Positions 31,983 through 42,532 of a stretch of DNA of 64,000 bases are shown here, piece by piece (positions within the stretch are counted from its first letter, which is position 1; every line of letters begins with the position of its first letter). The stretch covers positions 2,108,001-2,172,000 of the forward strand of contig JAPFFF010000008.1 in the NCBI GenBank assembly GCA_039105265.1, in the 5' to 3' direction. The DNA comes from Tritrichomonas musculus (lineage: Eukaryota; Parabasalia; Tritrichomonadida; Tritrichomonadidae). The position numbers and the translations under genes are program-made. The notes under the pieces were generated by a model. That model was not told the origin of the DNA. It saw nothing but the letters and a program-made list of their open reading frames with translations, and searched no databases.

Positions 31983-32789
31983 TTATGTTTTAAATTTATT
32001 TTTAATGAACTTTATCCTTCTTTTAATATCATCAACGACTCTTAAACAAAGATTATTACAAAGATATTGAAATGAAATTTTTTGTGGTATATAAAAAATT
32101 ATTGCATTGTCTTCTTGATCTGTCCAATCTCTTTTTGATAATATTTCTATTCTGGTTTGTATAAGTTTATTTAAATCTTCTTCAGTACAATTGAAAAGTT
32201 GAGTCAAATCTTCTGAACATATATTTTGTTTGTTAATTAACAGTTCATCTATGTATCTTTTTTCCAGTTCTAAAAAAGTTGTTTTTTTGGAAGATCTTTC
32301 AAATCCATAAGAAATTAATCTATTCAAAATAGTAGCATTGCTTGCAGGAGACGGCATATGAAATGTTTGATATGGCGCCTTTTGAGAAATAGATATCAAT
32401 TGTTTTATAAAAATTGAGATAATTTGAAATTGGTTAACATTTTTATACATTGTTGAAATAGGAGCTTCTGGAATATTTTTAGGTGAAATTTCGAGTATTA
32501 TATCAAAATTGACTTTTTTTAAAGGGCATCCTCCAACATTCAATCTTTTAGGCTGTGGTTTATAAAAAATATATTCATACTCACGGCAAATGTATTCATG
32601 CCTGGCCTCCTGTTGCTTGACGTTTTCAAAATTATTATCACCTTTGCATAAATAACGAAGAGTACTAATATTATTTTCTTCGACATGCGATCCAAGTCTG
32701 TCGAGACTTGTGTTCTCATCATTTCTTATACAATAAATAATTTGACCAACTAATGTCAAACATGCTCTTTTTAATTTGTGTGGTGGCAT
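31983..32789 (-). CDS. Hypothetical protein, 268 aa, possibly 5'-truncated by the Helitron
   Basis: The first ATG is at 32789 (MPPHKLKRAC). However, the same frame stays open upstream to 32941 and reads like protein (SSRSPGRFVGYRKCEQKPF), until a stop at 32942-32944 just beyond the hairpin at the Helitron edge. This suggests a gene cut by the element, or a last gene of the element. The C-terminal 45 residues (KRDWTDQEDNAIIF ... DDIKRRIKFIKNKF) weakly resemble a Myb/SANT DNA-binding helix set. The middle is helical, with FERSSKKTTFLELEKRY. No membrane segment. Function is not assigned. Confidence 0.55.
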   Translation of the reverse strand: MPPHKLKRACLTLVGQIIYCIRNDENTSLDRLGSHVEENNISTLRYLCKGDNNFENVKQQEARHEYICREYEYIFYKPQPKRLNVGGCPLKKVNFDIILEISPKNIPEAPISTMYKNVNQFQIISIFIKQLISISQKAPYQTFHMPSPASNATILNRLISYGFERSSKKTTFLELEKRYIDELLINKQNICSEDLTQLFNCTEEDLNKLIQTRIEILSKRDWTDQEDNAIIFYIPQKISFQYLCNNLCLRVVDDIKRRIKFIKNKFKT

Positions 32790-32914
32790 AAAAAACGCAA
32801 AGGGTTTTTGTTCACACTTTCTATAACCAACAAATCTTCCTGGACTACGTGAGCTAATTATTCCATAAAATTGAATAAATAACCTTAATAATATTTCAAA
32901 AAAACAAGGGACGC

Positions 32915-32941
32915 CACTTTTTGAGCTTCGCTCAAAAAGTG
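32915..32941. repeat. Perfect 12-bp-stem hairpin, candidate Helitron 3' structure
   Basis: CACTTTTTGAGC, a 3-nt loop and GCTCAAAAAGTG form a perfect hairpin. It lies about 50 bp beyond the last codon of the minus-strand Helitron frame, where family members carry a terminal hairpin. The expected CTRR after the hairpin is not clear (the minus strand reads CTTG), so the exact terminus is uncertain. Confidence 0.55.
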
Positions 32942-32991
32942 TCTATTAGCTTAGTACAGAAAAAGTGGTGTAAAATAATAAATAGTACTTT

Positions 32992-34644
32992 TCATTTATT
33001 TATTTGGTTGCTATTGTGGAGAAATAATTTTTTTATATAAAAAGCAATTGAAGCGCCAAAATCTTCATCTATATTTCCATTTGAATAGTAAATAAAATCA
33101 TTTTCAGAAATCTCAGAAACTAATTTATCATTAAATTTGATATAAATAATATTTCCATTATAAACAAATCTAAGTAATGCAATATAATGACCATTTTCTC
33201 CAGATTTTCCAATATCAACAACTGTAGCAAATAATTTGTAAGTATAATTTTGGTTTTCTCCTCTATTTAAAAGTTTAATTTCATCATCAATATGAAAATC
33301 AGCAAATATTTTTTTTGAAGTATTTGTTTCTGGATCAAAAATTAATCTGTTTATATTCAAAACCAATATCCTTGGTAAAGATATAAAATAAATCTCTTGA
33401 TTTATTGTTTCATTGATAACAAAATTTTGATATTCAATTCTTTGTAACTCTTCACCAATTGATGAGTTATCTTTTTGTTTGACATTTATATAGAAATACC
33501 TGAATGATTCTGATCTTTCTGTTTTGTCCAAAATATTAAATGTTTTAATAAATGAAACTATTTTGAAATAATTGAGTGGGAAATGAAAACCGATATCAAA
33601 TATTTTTTAAAAAATAGTTTCCAAAATATCGATAGAATCAAAAGTTTGATTGAATTTTCCATTTAAATCCAATGCTTCAATAATGCAAAGTGGATCTACA
33701 AATCTTTCATTGTTATGAAACTTGTCCGATAATTGCAAAAATATATTTTGCAAAGCTGAAATAATTTGAGTATTTGGAAAATCATTAGGTCTTTTTTTAT
33801 ACTTTAAAATGCATTGCCTAAAAGGATAAATATTAAATAATATTTGAATAATTGTATTGATACTGCATGTGTTGCCATAATTTTTTAACCCAAAGAAAAA
33901 ATCGATTTTATTCTTCATGTTATATGCATATTCTTTTGTATCAAAATGATACTCTTTGCAAATGTTTAAATTATTTAAAGCATTATTTTCATCATCTTCT
34001 TCTTTGTTATATATAAGCTCATTATGAAAAATGAAATTTGTATTAGAATCAGTATTAATCAAACTATCATTTATGAGTACAGGCTCATTATTGATTATTT
34101 CCCAGTTTTGTATGAATTGAAGATCTACATCCTTGTTTTCTATTGAATTTACTAAAGAAACTATGGCACTATCACTAATTGGCTTAATTAAGCAATCGCC
34201 TTCTCTTTCTTGATCTGGCAATAAGATGCATAAATTTTGAGGGTTTTTGATTCTTGATAGTGCAACATATATATGTCCGTGCTCCCAAAAAAGTGATCTC
34301 ATATCAACAATAACCTTATTTAAAGTTAAACCTTGTGATTTATGAATTGTTCCTGCATATATAGGCCTTAATGGAATTTGATGACATGTGAAAACAATTC
34401 CATTTGTTTCTCCTGGGAAATTCACTCTCGGAAGTGTTGCTTTTGTTTTTTCAGCAAATTCTACAACCACGCAATTTGGAGTTTTTTCAACAACATAGCA
34501 TCTCTTGTTTTTTACCATTCCTTTTGCAGTATTGATATTTCTCATTAAGCACATTGGTTCACCTAATGCTAAATCATGTTTATAATTTGGCATATCTTTG
34601 AATTTCATCACATTTAAGTAATCAAAAGCTTCTAAAAGGTTCAA
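32992..34644 (-). pseudogene. Helicase C-terminal motifs fused in frame to a USP-type deubiquitinase
   Basis: One uninterrupted frame, 33607-34644, begins with the PIF1 C-terminal motifs (RPIYAGTIHKSQGLTLNKV and HIYVALSRIKNPQNLCIL). It continues through an acidic, Asn-rich linker and then reads FFGLKNYGNTCSINTIIQIL near residues 250-270, the Cys box of ubiquitin-specific proteases (GLxNxGNTCYxN). After a frame change, 32992-33531 carries the USP His box (SGENGHYIALLRF) and downstream strands (YIKFNDKLVSEISENDF). The catalytic Cys and His are kept. Some Helitrons carry OTU-type cysteine proteases; a USP at this end is different. Fusion is seen directly in the intact frame; activity is inferred. 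Confidence 0.85.
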
Positions 34645-36317
34645 TTTCTTGCTGATATTTTCTTTTTCGAAAATAGCTGATATTGTCGTTGATGAATAAA
34701 TTGATCCTAAATCATTATTAATATTATGCTTTAACCTTACATATGCATATATTCATTAACAGTATTGACATAAAAATTTGTTGCACATATCCATTATCTG
34801 TCAATTGGAAAAGCATTACTTAAATCAATACCATCAACAAAAAAATTTACTGCTTCTTTAAAATCTCGAGTTATAGTTACATTAAAATCATTTTTCAAAT
34901 CATACCAACTGTTATATTTTGTTGATTTCCCATTCCCTATATCAACCAAAAAATTATTCCATTCTTCATGAGGGCATCAAACTGCTTCCTTCAGGCCAAA
35001 CAATTCAATTGATGACCAAAATGAGCATTTTACAATTAACTTAATTGCGACTGACGTATTTGAACCTTGAACAACAGGAAGGAGTTGTAATAAATCGCAA
35101 ACAAAAAGGATTAATTTACCTCCGAAAGGTTGTATTTCTTCAAGATTGAAATCGCCTGTATTCGAGTTATTATGATTTGAATGATGAGCTACTAATGATC
35201 TTAATGTATAATCAATATTTTGAGCTGTTTCTATTGTCAGCTCTGAGATTTCATCAATAATTATAAGATTAGATTCTAACAATTCTTTAGCTCTGTGTGT
35301 TCCATATCCAATGTTACATTTGAACTCATTTCCTTTATTATTTTGATCAATTTTCAATTTAAAAAGTGAATGGCAGGTGGTGCCATTCTCATATTGTGTT
35401 GCAGCGATCCCCGTTGTGCCTGTTGCTAAAACTTTATATCCTTTTTTCCTCAAAATATTGATTAATACATTTGTTGTATATGTCTTTCCTGTACCTGCTC
35501 TTCCTTGGATAAACAATAAATTGGATTTAATGGATTCATTGAAACAAATTTTTTCATATATTTTTTTGACTGCATATTTTTGTAAATCATTCAATATTGC
35601 ACAATCATAATTATCATTTATTGTAGGTTCTTCTGAAATAATATCATTTCCTAAAAAATCTGGAATCATCATGTCCATTTGATCTAATAATGTGCTCATT
35701 GCAGAATATAATGAAATATCGCCCAAATCTTTTGATATATAGTCTTTATAATCATCTATCATTTTTTTTAAAGGAGCTCCCTACTGAGCAAATAAATCTA
35801 TCATAAAACGCAAATCAGATGGAGGTCTATTTGTTTCCATAGCTTCATTAAGGCATAGAAAATATTCATTAGAGTTTCCAACTAATCCTCTGTGAAATGC
35901 AGCTTCATAAAATGATGAATATAATCTTCCATCAACGGTTTTCAGATCATCATATGATCTTCCTGCAAAATTGAATAAGAGTAATCTTAATGCAAAAATC
36001 TCTTGCTTTGAAGGATCAATAATTTGTATTGAGCAATATGATCTATTTCTTTTTTTCTTTATTTGATTCTTAGGTTTTCCATTATCAATCATTTGATTGC
36101 TGGTAGAATTGCATTTTGTGAATGAATAAATACCATAATAATCACATATTTTCATATCATTAAATTCTGGCAGATCTGGTCGCAAAAAATAACGTTCTAA
36201 TTTTGAAGATGGAATTTCATGATTTTTGAGCCAATCTTCTCGATTTTTCACATTTGATCCTTTCACCTGGCAAATGAATAGATATACATGTAATGGACAC
36301 TGCTGGAGACATCCCAT
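34645..36317 (-). pseudogene. Helitron linker and N-terminal half of the PIF1-type helicase
   Basis: At 35781-36317 is the conserved region between Rep and helicase (RYFLRPDLPEFNDMKICDYY, FALRLLLFNFAGRSYDDLKT, FHRGLVGNSNEYFLCLNEA). At 34977-35762, in another frame, are the helicase motifs: NDLQKYAVKKIYEKI, Walker A FIQGRAGTGKTYT, GIAATQYENGTTCHSLF, motif II LIIIDEISEL and motif III FVCDLLQLLPVVQG. The stretch 34645-34976 is coding-like but broken by stops. SF1B helicases of this type unwind DNA 5' to 3' during strand displacement. Confidence 0.87.
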
Positions 36318-36434
36318 ATCTATTATATCCTGCCAAACTGCTAAAAGCTTCGACTGCAGATACTACACGTGATGAGGTATATTTATGCAGAAAATCTTCA
36401 CTTCCAATTTCTTGACCACAATACTTGTTTTCTT

Positions 36435-38250
36435 TTACAGATACTTCTGCAGAGTCAGAATTTTAGGAACATGTTTTAAAACATACCCAATACATTTTTC
36501 GGAGTGAATTGCCTCTATTTCTACATGCGCTCTGTAATATGCTAGTAATTCTGGAGAATGTGGGACAATCCATGAATCATTAGGACCTCTTGAATGAATA
36601 AGATTTCCGTTTGCATAATGAGTTTTTTCGCACTGTTCTTTGGGATATCCATAACAACATATACCATCATCTTTTTTGTACCTAGAAGTACATTTATGAG
36701 TCATAAACATAACAGAAAGGTTTTTTAAAATATCCCATTTTTCATTATTTTCTTCATATGGATCATGAACTGGCAATTTACAGGTTAACAATTGATCTAT
36801 TTTATACACATCATCTGTATCAAAGTCACTCCAAAGAAGAATATGGCAATGAGGATAACATCTTTGCTGATATTTCACTCTCCACAAAATACTTTCGATA
36901 TTTCCAAAACTTTTTTCTTTTTAATATAATCTATAAAGCAACGTTTTTTCTGGTTGAATATTCTAGCTATCAAAGGGGAATTATTGGTCAATTGTGGTTC
37001 TGTGTTTAATGCAGTTACCTCGTTCCAATTTGTGTTAAAAGTAATTGTTACAAAAAAATTCGGAGGACCTAAAATTAATGTCATGAAAAATCCTTGGTTT
37101 GATACTTTTTTCCAGTATTGGTAACTTCCAGTAAAAGATGATGGAACATATGTTTTAATTCCATATTGCATATTACTATTTTGATCGGCAGTTGTATATT
37201 GCAAATTTGCCTCTTTTTGCATAAAAAGTTGTCTTTGAAAATTATATTGATAATTAATACGTAATTGTAAAATTCTACCAAAAGCACTACATATAAATTC
37301 TTCTTTAAGAGCTGAACATTTATTGAAATAATAATCAGGATGTTGCATGCACATAGAAATTATGGAGTACCTGAATAACTGTGAGTTAAATTTTACTTCA
37401 TTTTCTAGCTTCCCACATCCTCCTTCGCCATTCCAAAACAGTAAAGGATAAATTAACCTATCATAATCCGACTCACCTGCATAAACTTGTTTGGTTTTAT
37501 ATTGATCAATACTAACTATTGAATTATCATCAATTTCACTTTTATTAATATTTTCGTCATTTAATAAATCATTATCTGGTGGATTTACATCTTCTTCATG
37601 ATTTAAGTCATTTATTTCATCATTTGAATTTTGCCTAACATCAATATCATTGTCATTAATTATCAATTCAATAGGATTTTCTTTTTGAAAAGTCGAACTA
37701 TCTTCAATCATGGCCAAAATATTTTGTATTAGAGCAACATAGTTATCATGTCCTCCAATTTTGTCGATCGAATTTGTAATATAATTATGAAAAATTGGAT
37801 TTAAAGTGATAATTTTTTGCATATCTCATATATCAAAACATAATCTTCATACTTGATATGCCATTTAACTATATATTGATCAAGATTACTGAAAATCAAA
37901 AAAGAAGGTTCTGTAAATTGGAAGCCTGAATCAATTGAATAAGGAATCCCATTTAAATACAATGTTGAATACTTATCTCTAATGTAGTTTAATGATGTTC
38001 TCTGAATGATTGGTTTACAACAACGATTGATTAATCGATACATATTTGGTTTTTTATAAAATTCGTTTAACATTTCAATTGAAAAGGCGGGAGGTTTGTT
38101 GAATGTTACCATATAATTTTGAATAGTCGATAAATGATTACAACTATTTTCCTTATATTTTGAGCTATTGAAGCATATTGCTCCGCAATTTGGACTAGAA
38201 GAATAAATAGAGGAGAAGACATTTTTGAAAGGAAAAATGGCAGTGGACAT
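36435..38250 (-). pseudogene. Helitron Rep (HUH nuclease) part
   Basis: The N-terminal region is at 37801-38250 (starts MSTAIFPFKN). It overlaps a second frame, 36875-37822, that carries the Helitron-like N domain (LKEEFICSAFGRILQLRINY, then NFFVTITFNTNWNEV, the family's FVT.T.NPNW.E box). A third frame, 36435-36887, holds the HUH site as RCYPHCHILLWSDFD and, further on, a candidate Tyr motif, KCIGYVLKHVPK. In known Helitrons HUH coordinates the metal and the Tyr pair nicks DNA. I see only one plausible Tyr here. Two frame changes separate the three parts. Confidence 0.85.
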
Positions 38251-39030
38251 ATTTCAGACCTTCAAATTGGCAAAAGTATTTTAAATGCTTTGAATGAAAT
38301 GCCATTTCATAGCATCGTAACACTGAGTAACCAATTAAAAATTCCAAAAACCACTGTTTTTAATCACATGCGCACAATCGGCTTCGTTATCAAACATTTG
38401 AGATTTGTTCCCCATACGTTATTCGAAACAACTTTCAGACATTATCAAACAAGCAAGACACCAATCGTGAGCTTTTTTCCTTACTAACGATGAGAGTTGG
38501 TTTGACAGTATTAATGATTTTGAACAACAATGGCTGCAAACTAATGAAAAACCAACAACAAAGCCGAAGACAATAATTTCAACACCAAAACGAATGCTCA
38601 CGGTTTTTTGGTCTCCACTAGAGTTTAGAATAGTAGAAATGCTGCCAAAAGGGCAATGTTTTAATTCTGAGTATTTTATAAGTTCTATTCTGCAAAAAAT
38701 TGTTGACACACAACCACTTCCAGTGTTAAATCACCCAAAAAGAAATGATGTTATTCACATTGATAATGCGACTCCTCATAGGTCACTTGCTACAAGAGAT
38801 TTTGTCCTCATCCGGCTTTTTCACCGGATTTAGCTCCCTCTTACTTTTATCTCTTTGGAAAAGTGAAGCGTCTTTTGCAAGGAAAAGAGTTTGAGTCAGA
38901 GGAAGAGCTTTTTGAAGCGATCATAGAAATTTTGAATGGTATCTCAAAAGAAGAACTTCTTTCAGTAATAGATGAATGGGAAAGACGACTTAGGGCTTGC
39001 TTTTCAAACGGAGGAAACTACGTTGACTAA
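38244..39030 (+). pseudogene. Truncated, decayed mariner transposase
   Basis: Tc1/mariner-family cut-and-paste transposase, like Tvmar1 of Trichomonas. It begins abruptly at the second helix-turn-helix (LSNQLKIPKTTVFNHM, then LRFVPHTLFE), so the first 80 or so residues and the 5' terminal repeat are missing. The first catalytic Asp is in FLTNDESWF, the second in VIHIDNATPHRS and the third in FSPDLAPSYFYLFG, followed by the family ending FSNGGNYVD. A frameshift lies before FLTNDESWF, and a deletion of about a dozen codons with a second frameshift lies between the second and third Asp. A stretch to about 39112 (ending GGGATACACTAT) may hold the 3' repeat. It directly abuts the Helitron start. 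Confidence 0.85.
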
Positions 39031-39838
39031 ACTTTAAATAAAGCTACCTATCTTTTTTTATTTCTTTTTAGTTATTCTGATGCTAAAATTTTATGGGATA
39101 CACTATATTTTTTCATTTGATTTATATCACTATGCATGGGAAACCTACTCCTATATGCTACTAATATAATAAATGGAAAAGTTTTACAATATAATACAAT
39201 AGATCAAGTAATCCAATCAATCAGACTAGTGAAAAAAATGATGGGTATATGATTTCTGATTCAGTTTGGTAAAACATAATACTAAACTATTTAAACAAGC
39301 AATTTCGATAACAGAAAATCCTAAAGAAGTAGTTAAAAAACATTTTTTGCAAATTTTTCCAATATTTGGCTCGCATACGAAACTTGTTAAAAGTGGTTAA
39401 AGTTGGTATTGGTTAATGTTGTCGTAAATACATTGGCTTATATAGTTGCTAATGTATATGTATTTGTTAATGTCACTGATTGAGTAAGTGTTAATGTATT
39501 CATTTATATAGTCATTAATGTTATTATTTATTTGTTCTAGTATTAGCAATTATTATCCAAAAATATTCTGTATTGTTTTTGAGCAAGAAGAGTGTAATTT
39601 TAATAACATAGAAATGAATATTAGTGAACCTCTTCGGCAAAGAGTAAGAGTAAGAATACAACACAACCAAGTCTAGAAGAATTGATTACTACAGAAGAGA
39701 GCTATAATTGAGTTAACCAATAAACAATTGCTAGTAATTTCAAAACCAGAATACTTAAAGAAGATATTTGGCAAGATACAAAATGAATCATGAAACGTAA
39801 CTGTAAGCTTTGTAATATAACTCCTTCGGTGGATGCAT
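39031..39838. other. Decayed DNA without a callable gene
   Basis: It contains the probable mariner 3' flank, then short broken frames and a stretch with recurring GTTAATGT (39410-39530). I cannot assign these to a family. Confidence 0.4.
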
Positions 39839-40012
39839 AACCATCCTGGCCTGGCTGAAGGCGGCATCTGTCGATATAATTAATTGATTTAATTGATGAT
39901 GCCGCCCTCAACCATCCTGGCCTGGCTGAAGGCGGCATCTGTCGATGTAATTAATTGATTTAATTGATGATGCCGCCCTCAACCATCCTGGCCTGGCTGA
40001 AGGCGGCATCTG
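39839..40012. repeat. 71-bp GC-rich tandem repeat, two and a half copies, with internal hairpins
   Basis: Units start at 39839, 39910 and 39981 (the last partial), each opening AACCATCCTGGCCTGGCTG. Within a unit GGCGGCATC is mirrored by GATGCCGCC around an AT-rich loop of about 30 nt. Copies differ by a single base, so the array is recent. Its GC-rich blocks contrast sharply with the surrounding AT-rich DNA. Confidence 0.85.
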
Positions 40013-40440
40013 GAATCAGTAATTAATCTTTTATTCAATTACGATTATTAATTCAAAAATCTTATCTACTCATTTAATTTTTGAATTGCCATTGAAAAAA
40101 AAAATAGGGAATATATAACTAAATATTTAATATATATGAAAAATTAATTTTTTTATACTCATATTTTAGATAATAATAAACGAAAAGCTAGTTGATAAAA
40201 GATAACAACTTGCTTATTGGCAGAAAATAATTATTTGACAGTGAAAATGATAGAAAAGTATTTTATATTTAAAAGATATAAATATTTTAATAGATTAATT
40301 TAGTTCTTAATTATATATATATCATAATTTTCATATTTTAAAAAGTTTTTTTCAAGCGGAATGATGAAAAAAAGGCAATTTAAAAAAATGCACTTTTTTC
40401 AAATCGAGTCTATATATATATATAATATATAATCCAAAAA
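40013..40440. other. AT-rich spacer
   Basis: A/T runs including a TATATA stretch near 40412-40430. No gene seen. Confidence 0.45.
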
Positions 40441-40824
40441 TTGGATCCAAAGAAATTGAACAAACAATTCCCGTTAGAGAATTACAAATTTACATCTCGC
40501 AACAGAATTCTTGTTATTTATTCCACTAAAGCAGAATTGAATAAACAAACTGTTACGCAAAGACAAAACAAACTCGATGATTCATTTGATGAATTTCGTT
40601 CTGAGATGCATGAAATGAATAAAAGTATCACAAATGAACTAAATGAATTAATTAACAAGTTTTGTAAAATTTGTTCCAGAATCGCATTCATCGAACAAAA
40701 AAATGAATCAAATGAGCAACGATTGAATTCACACGCAAATGTCATCAATCAATTAGTCCATATTGTTAATGACAACATCATTTGCACTCAATCCGAATAT
40801 AAAAGGAACACAAGAATGAATTGA
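40441..40824 (+). pseudogene. Coiled-coil coding fragment beside the Polinton polymerase
   Basis: The open frame lacks an ATG at its start. The 127 codons are rich in Gln, Asn, Glu and Lys with heptad-like stretches (FRSEMHEMNKSITNELNEL). It overlaps the end of the polymerase block on the other strand. It is probably a fragment of another element gene; its family is unknown. Confidence 0.35.
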
Positions 40825-42207
40825 TAATGTTATCATTTTTGTATGAGTTGCATTGACAGCAATTTTTTTGGTTGTTACCTTACTCATTTGATTGTTATTC
40901 ATTTGTAAATTAATATTCTTTCCAAGCTTGATTGTACCATTAATGATAGAATCAATGTAATCATCTTTGTTAATATTATTCTTTTTGAGTGACAAACCTT
41001 TTAATTCGATTGATTTAGTAATGTTTTCAGACCATATTGAATAACATTTAGGGCACAATGCAACTTGATTTTCACCATATTTTTCAACACAACAACCAAG
41101 TAATTTTTTTGTGTCATCAACTGTTCCAATATTTAGGTTCGGCATGAATTCGTAAATGTGTTTATCATAGAATTCCTTGTTTTTGATTACGTATTTAAAT
41201 TCTTGATTGATGGGTTCATTTGGGTTGCCAGCAACAGAGAAGTAGAATGAATCGGTTTCACAAGTATTTACATGAATTCGATTCATATCAAGACATTTAT
41301 TCATAAAATCATAATAAAACGTTAAGTACCAATACTTACTGTTATCAAGGGTCCAAAGTGATTCTTGTAAACAAGTTGTGCATCGATAATGTTTTGGATT
41401 TGATTGAACAAGATAATTGTCATCATTTAGTTTTGCACCATTCATATATGAATCAGATATTATTGCACGGTATGTTTGATTTTTGTCACAAATTTTGATT
41501 TTTGAATACTTTTCAGTGTTCATCCCATCATATCCATAGGAACCATTCAAACACATTTTATAAAACTTCTTCGTCCCAGATTCCTTTCCAGATAATATGT
41601 TTTGACGTTTTTTCATGAATTCTGTAACGAAGTTGTTGAATCCATTGTGACATTCATATGTTGAAACCGATTTGATATCATCAATTATTAAACCATGGTC
41701 CAACAAGAACCACAAATAATAATTTGAAAAACACATATACTCACCATGAGTATCAAGAAGCATTGTTAATTTACGTTCTTCTTTATCGATTGAAGCCAAT
41801 TTATTTGATTCCATATAATCATACATGTAAGAACCAATTGTTTCTTTATTGTTTTTGTTGTTGATACTCCGAAATACAGGTGGGAAATTAATGAAATAAT
41901 TGATTTTCGATTTTGGGCATACAAGTTTCACTTCTGCATAAAATAATTTATCTGGAAATTTATTGTCAAATCTTGTTTTTGAAGTGATGATTTTGTAACA
42001 AATGTCATAAATTTTGTTGTTTTTAACACCATTTTCATCATAAACGTTATAACGATTTAGAAACCTACCTGGCATATACATAATTCCACCATGATATTTA
42101 TTAAATGAATGTTTGATAGATCCAAATGATGATGGGTAAAGAGAATTAAAATTAATTCCAACAACATGTAGTAGTGTAGTATAGGCAGTGGGAGAGAAGC
42201 GAACCAC
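40753..42207 (-). pseudogene. Polinton-type DNA polymerase B, C-terminal (palm/thumb) block
   Basis: Protein-primed family-B polymerase palm motifs: motif A as NFNSLYPSS, motif B as KMCLNGSYGYDGMN and motif C as CETDSFYF. Zn-like Cys pairs lie further on (CCVEKYGENQVALCPKC). The block is one long open stretch but lacks the exonuclease half, which lies about 7.4 kb away. It is therefore a fossil and not a working gene. Confidence 0.85.
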
Positions 42208-42215
42208 TGCCTATA
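42180..42215. repeat. 12-bp-stem hairpin at the edge of the insertion
   Basis: TATAGGCAGTGG and CCACTGCCTATA are exact complements around a 12-nt loop. A GC-rich island (to about 42330) follows. The polymerase-like sequence stops here, so this probably marks the left boundary of the inserted block. Confidence 0.6.
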
Positions 42216-42532
42216 CGCTCCGCAGCCAAGCTCAGTCACGCCTTCGCTTGGAGCTTCGCATACGGCCGCGGTCGCTATGTTCCCTCTGACTATACCTTGT
42301 GTCAATTCTGTCACGCTATGACACAATTTCCACAAGCTTCTATACTAGGCGTCAGATTTTGTGTCAGTAACGTGACCAAATATTTACCTTCATAAGTATA
42401 ATACAATTAAGAACCTAGTAAACATACAAGCATCTACTTATCATAGAAAACACAACACCCTCATAAGCACAAATACACATCCAATTAAATACTCATCATT
42501 TGTTTTCTTTTTTTGTTTTTATTCTTGTCCAA

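Larger units (their letters stand above)
32905..38250 (-). mobile_element. Decayed autonomous Helitron with Rep, PIF1 helicase and USP domain
   Basis: Minus-strand rolling-circle transposon. In order from 38250 downward: N-terminal region, HUH Rep region, linker, SF1B PIF1-type helicase and a ubiquitin-specific-protease domain. The hairpin at 32915-32941 may mark the 3' end. The 5' end abuts a truncated mariner near 38245, so the element's own 5' terminus is probably lost. At least six frame changes or stops break the coding region, so it cannot make a full transposase. Helitrons normally copy by peeling and replacing one strand and insert between A and T. Confidence 0.88.

Noticed and set aside
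32905-32914. Canonical CTRR Helitron 3' terminus after the hairpin
   Set aside because: The minus strand reads CTTG there, so I do not claim an exact terminus.
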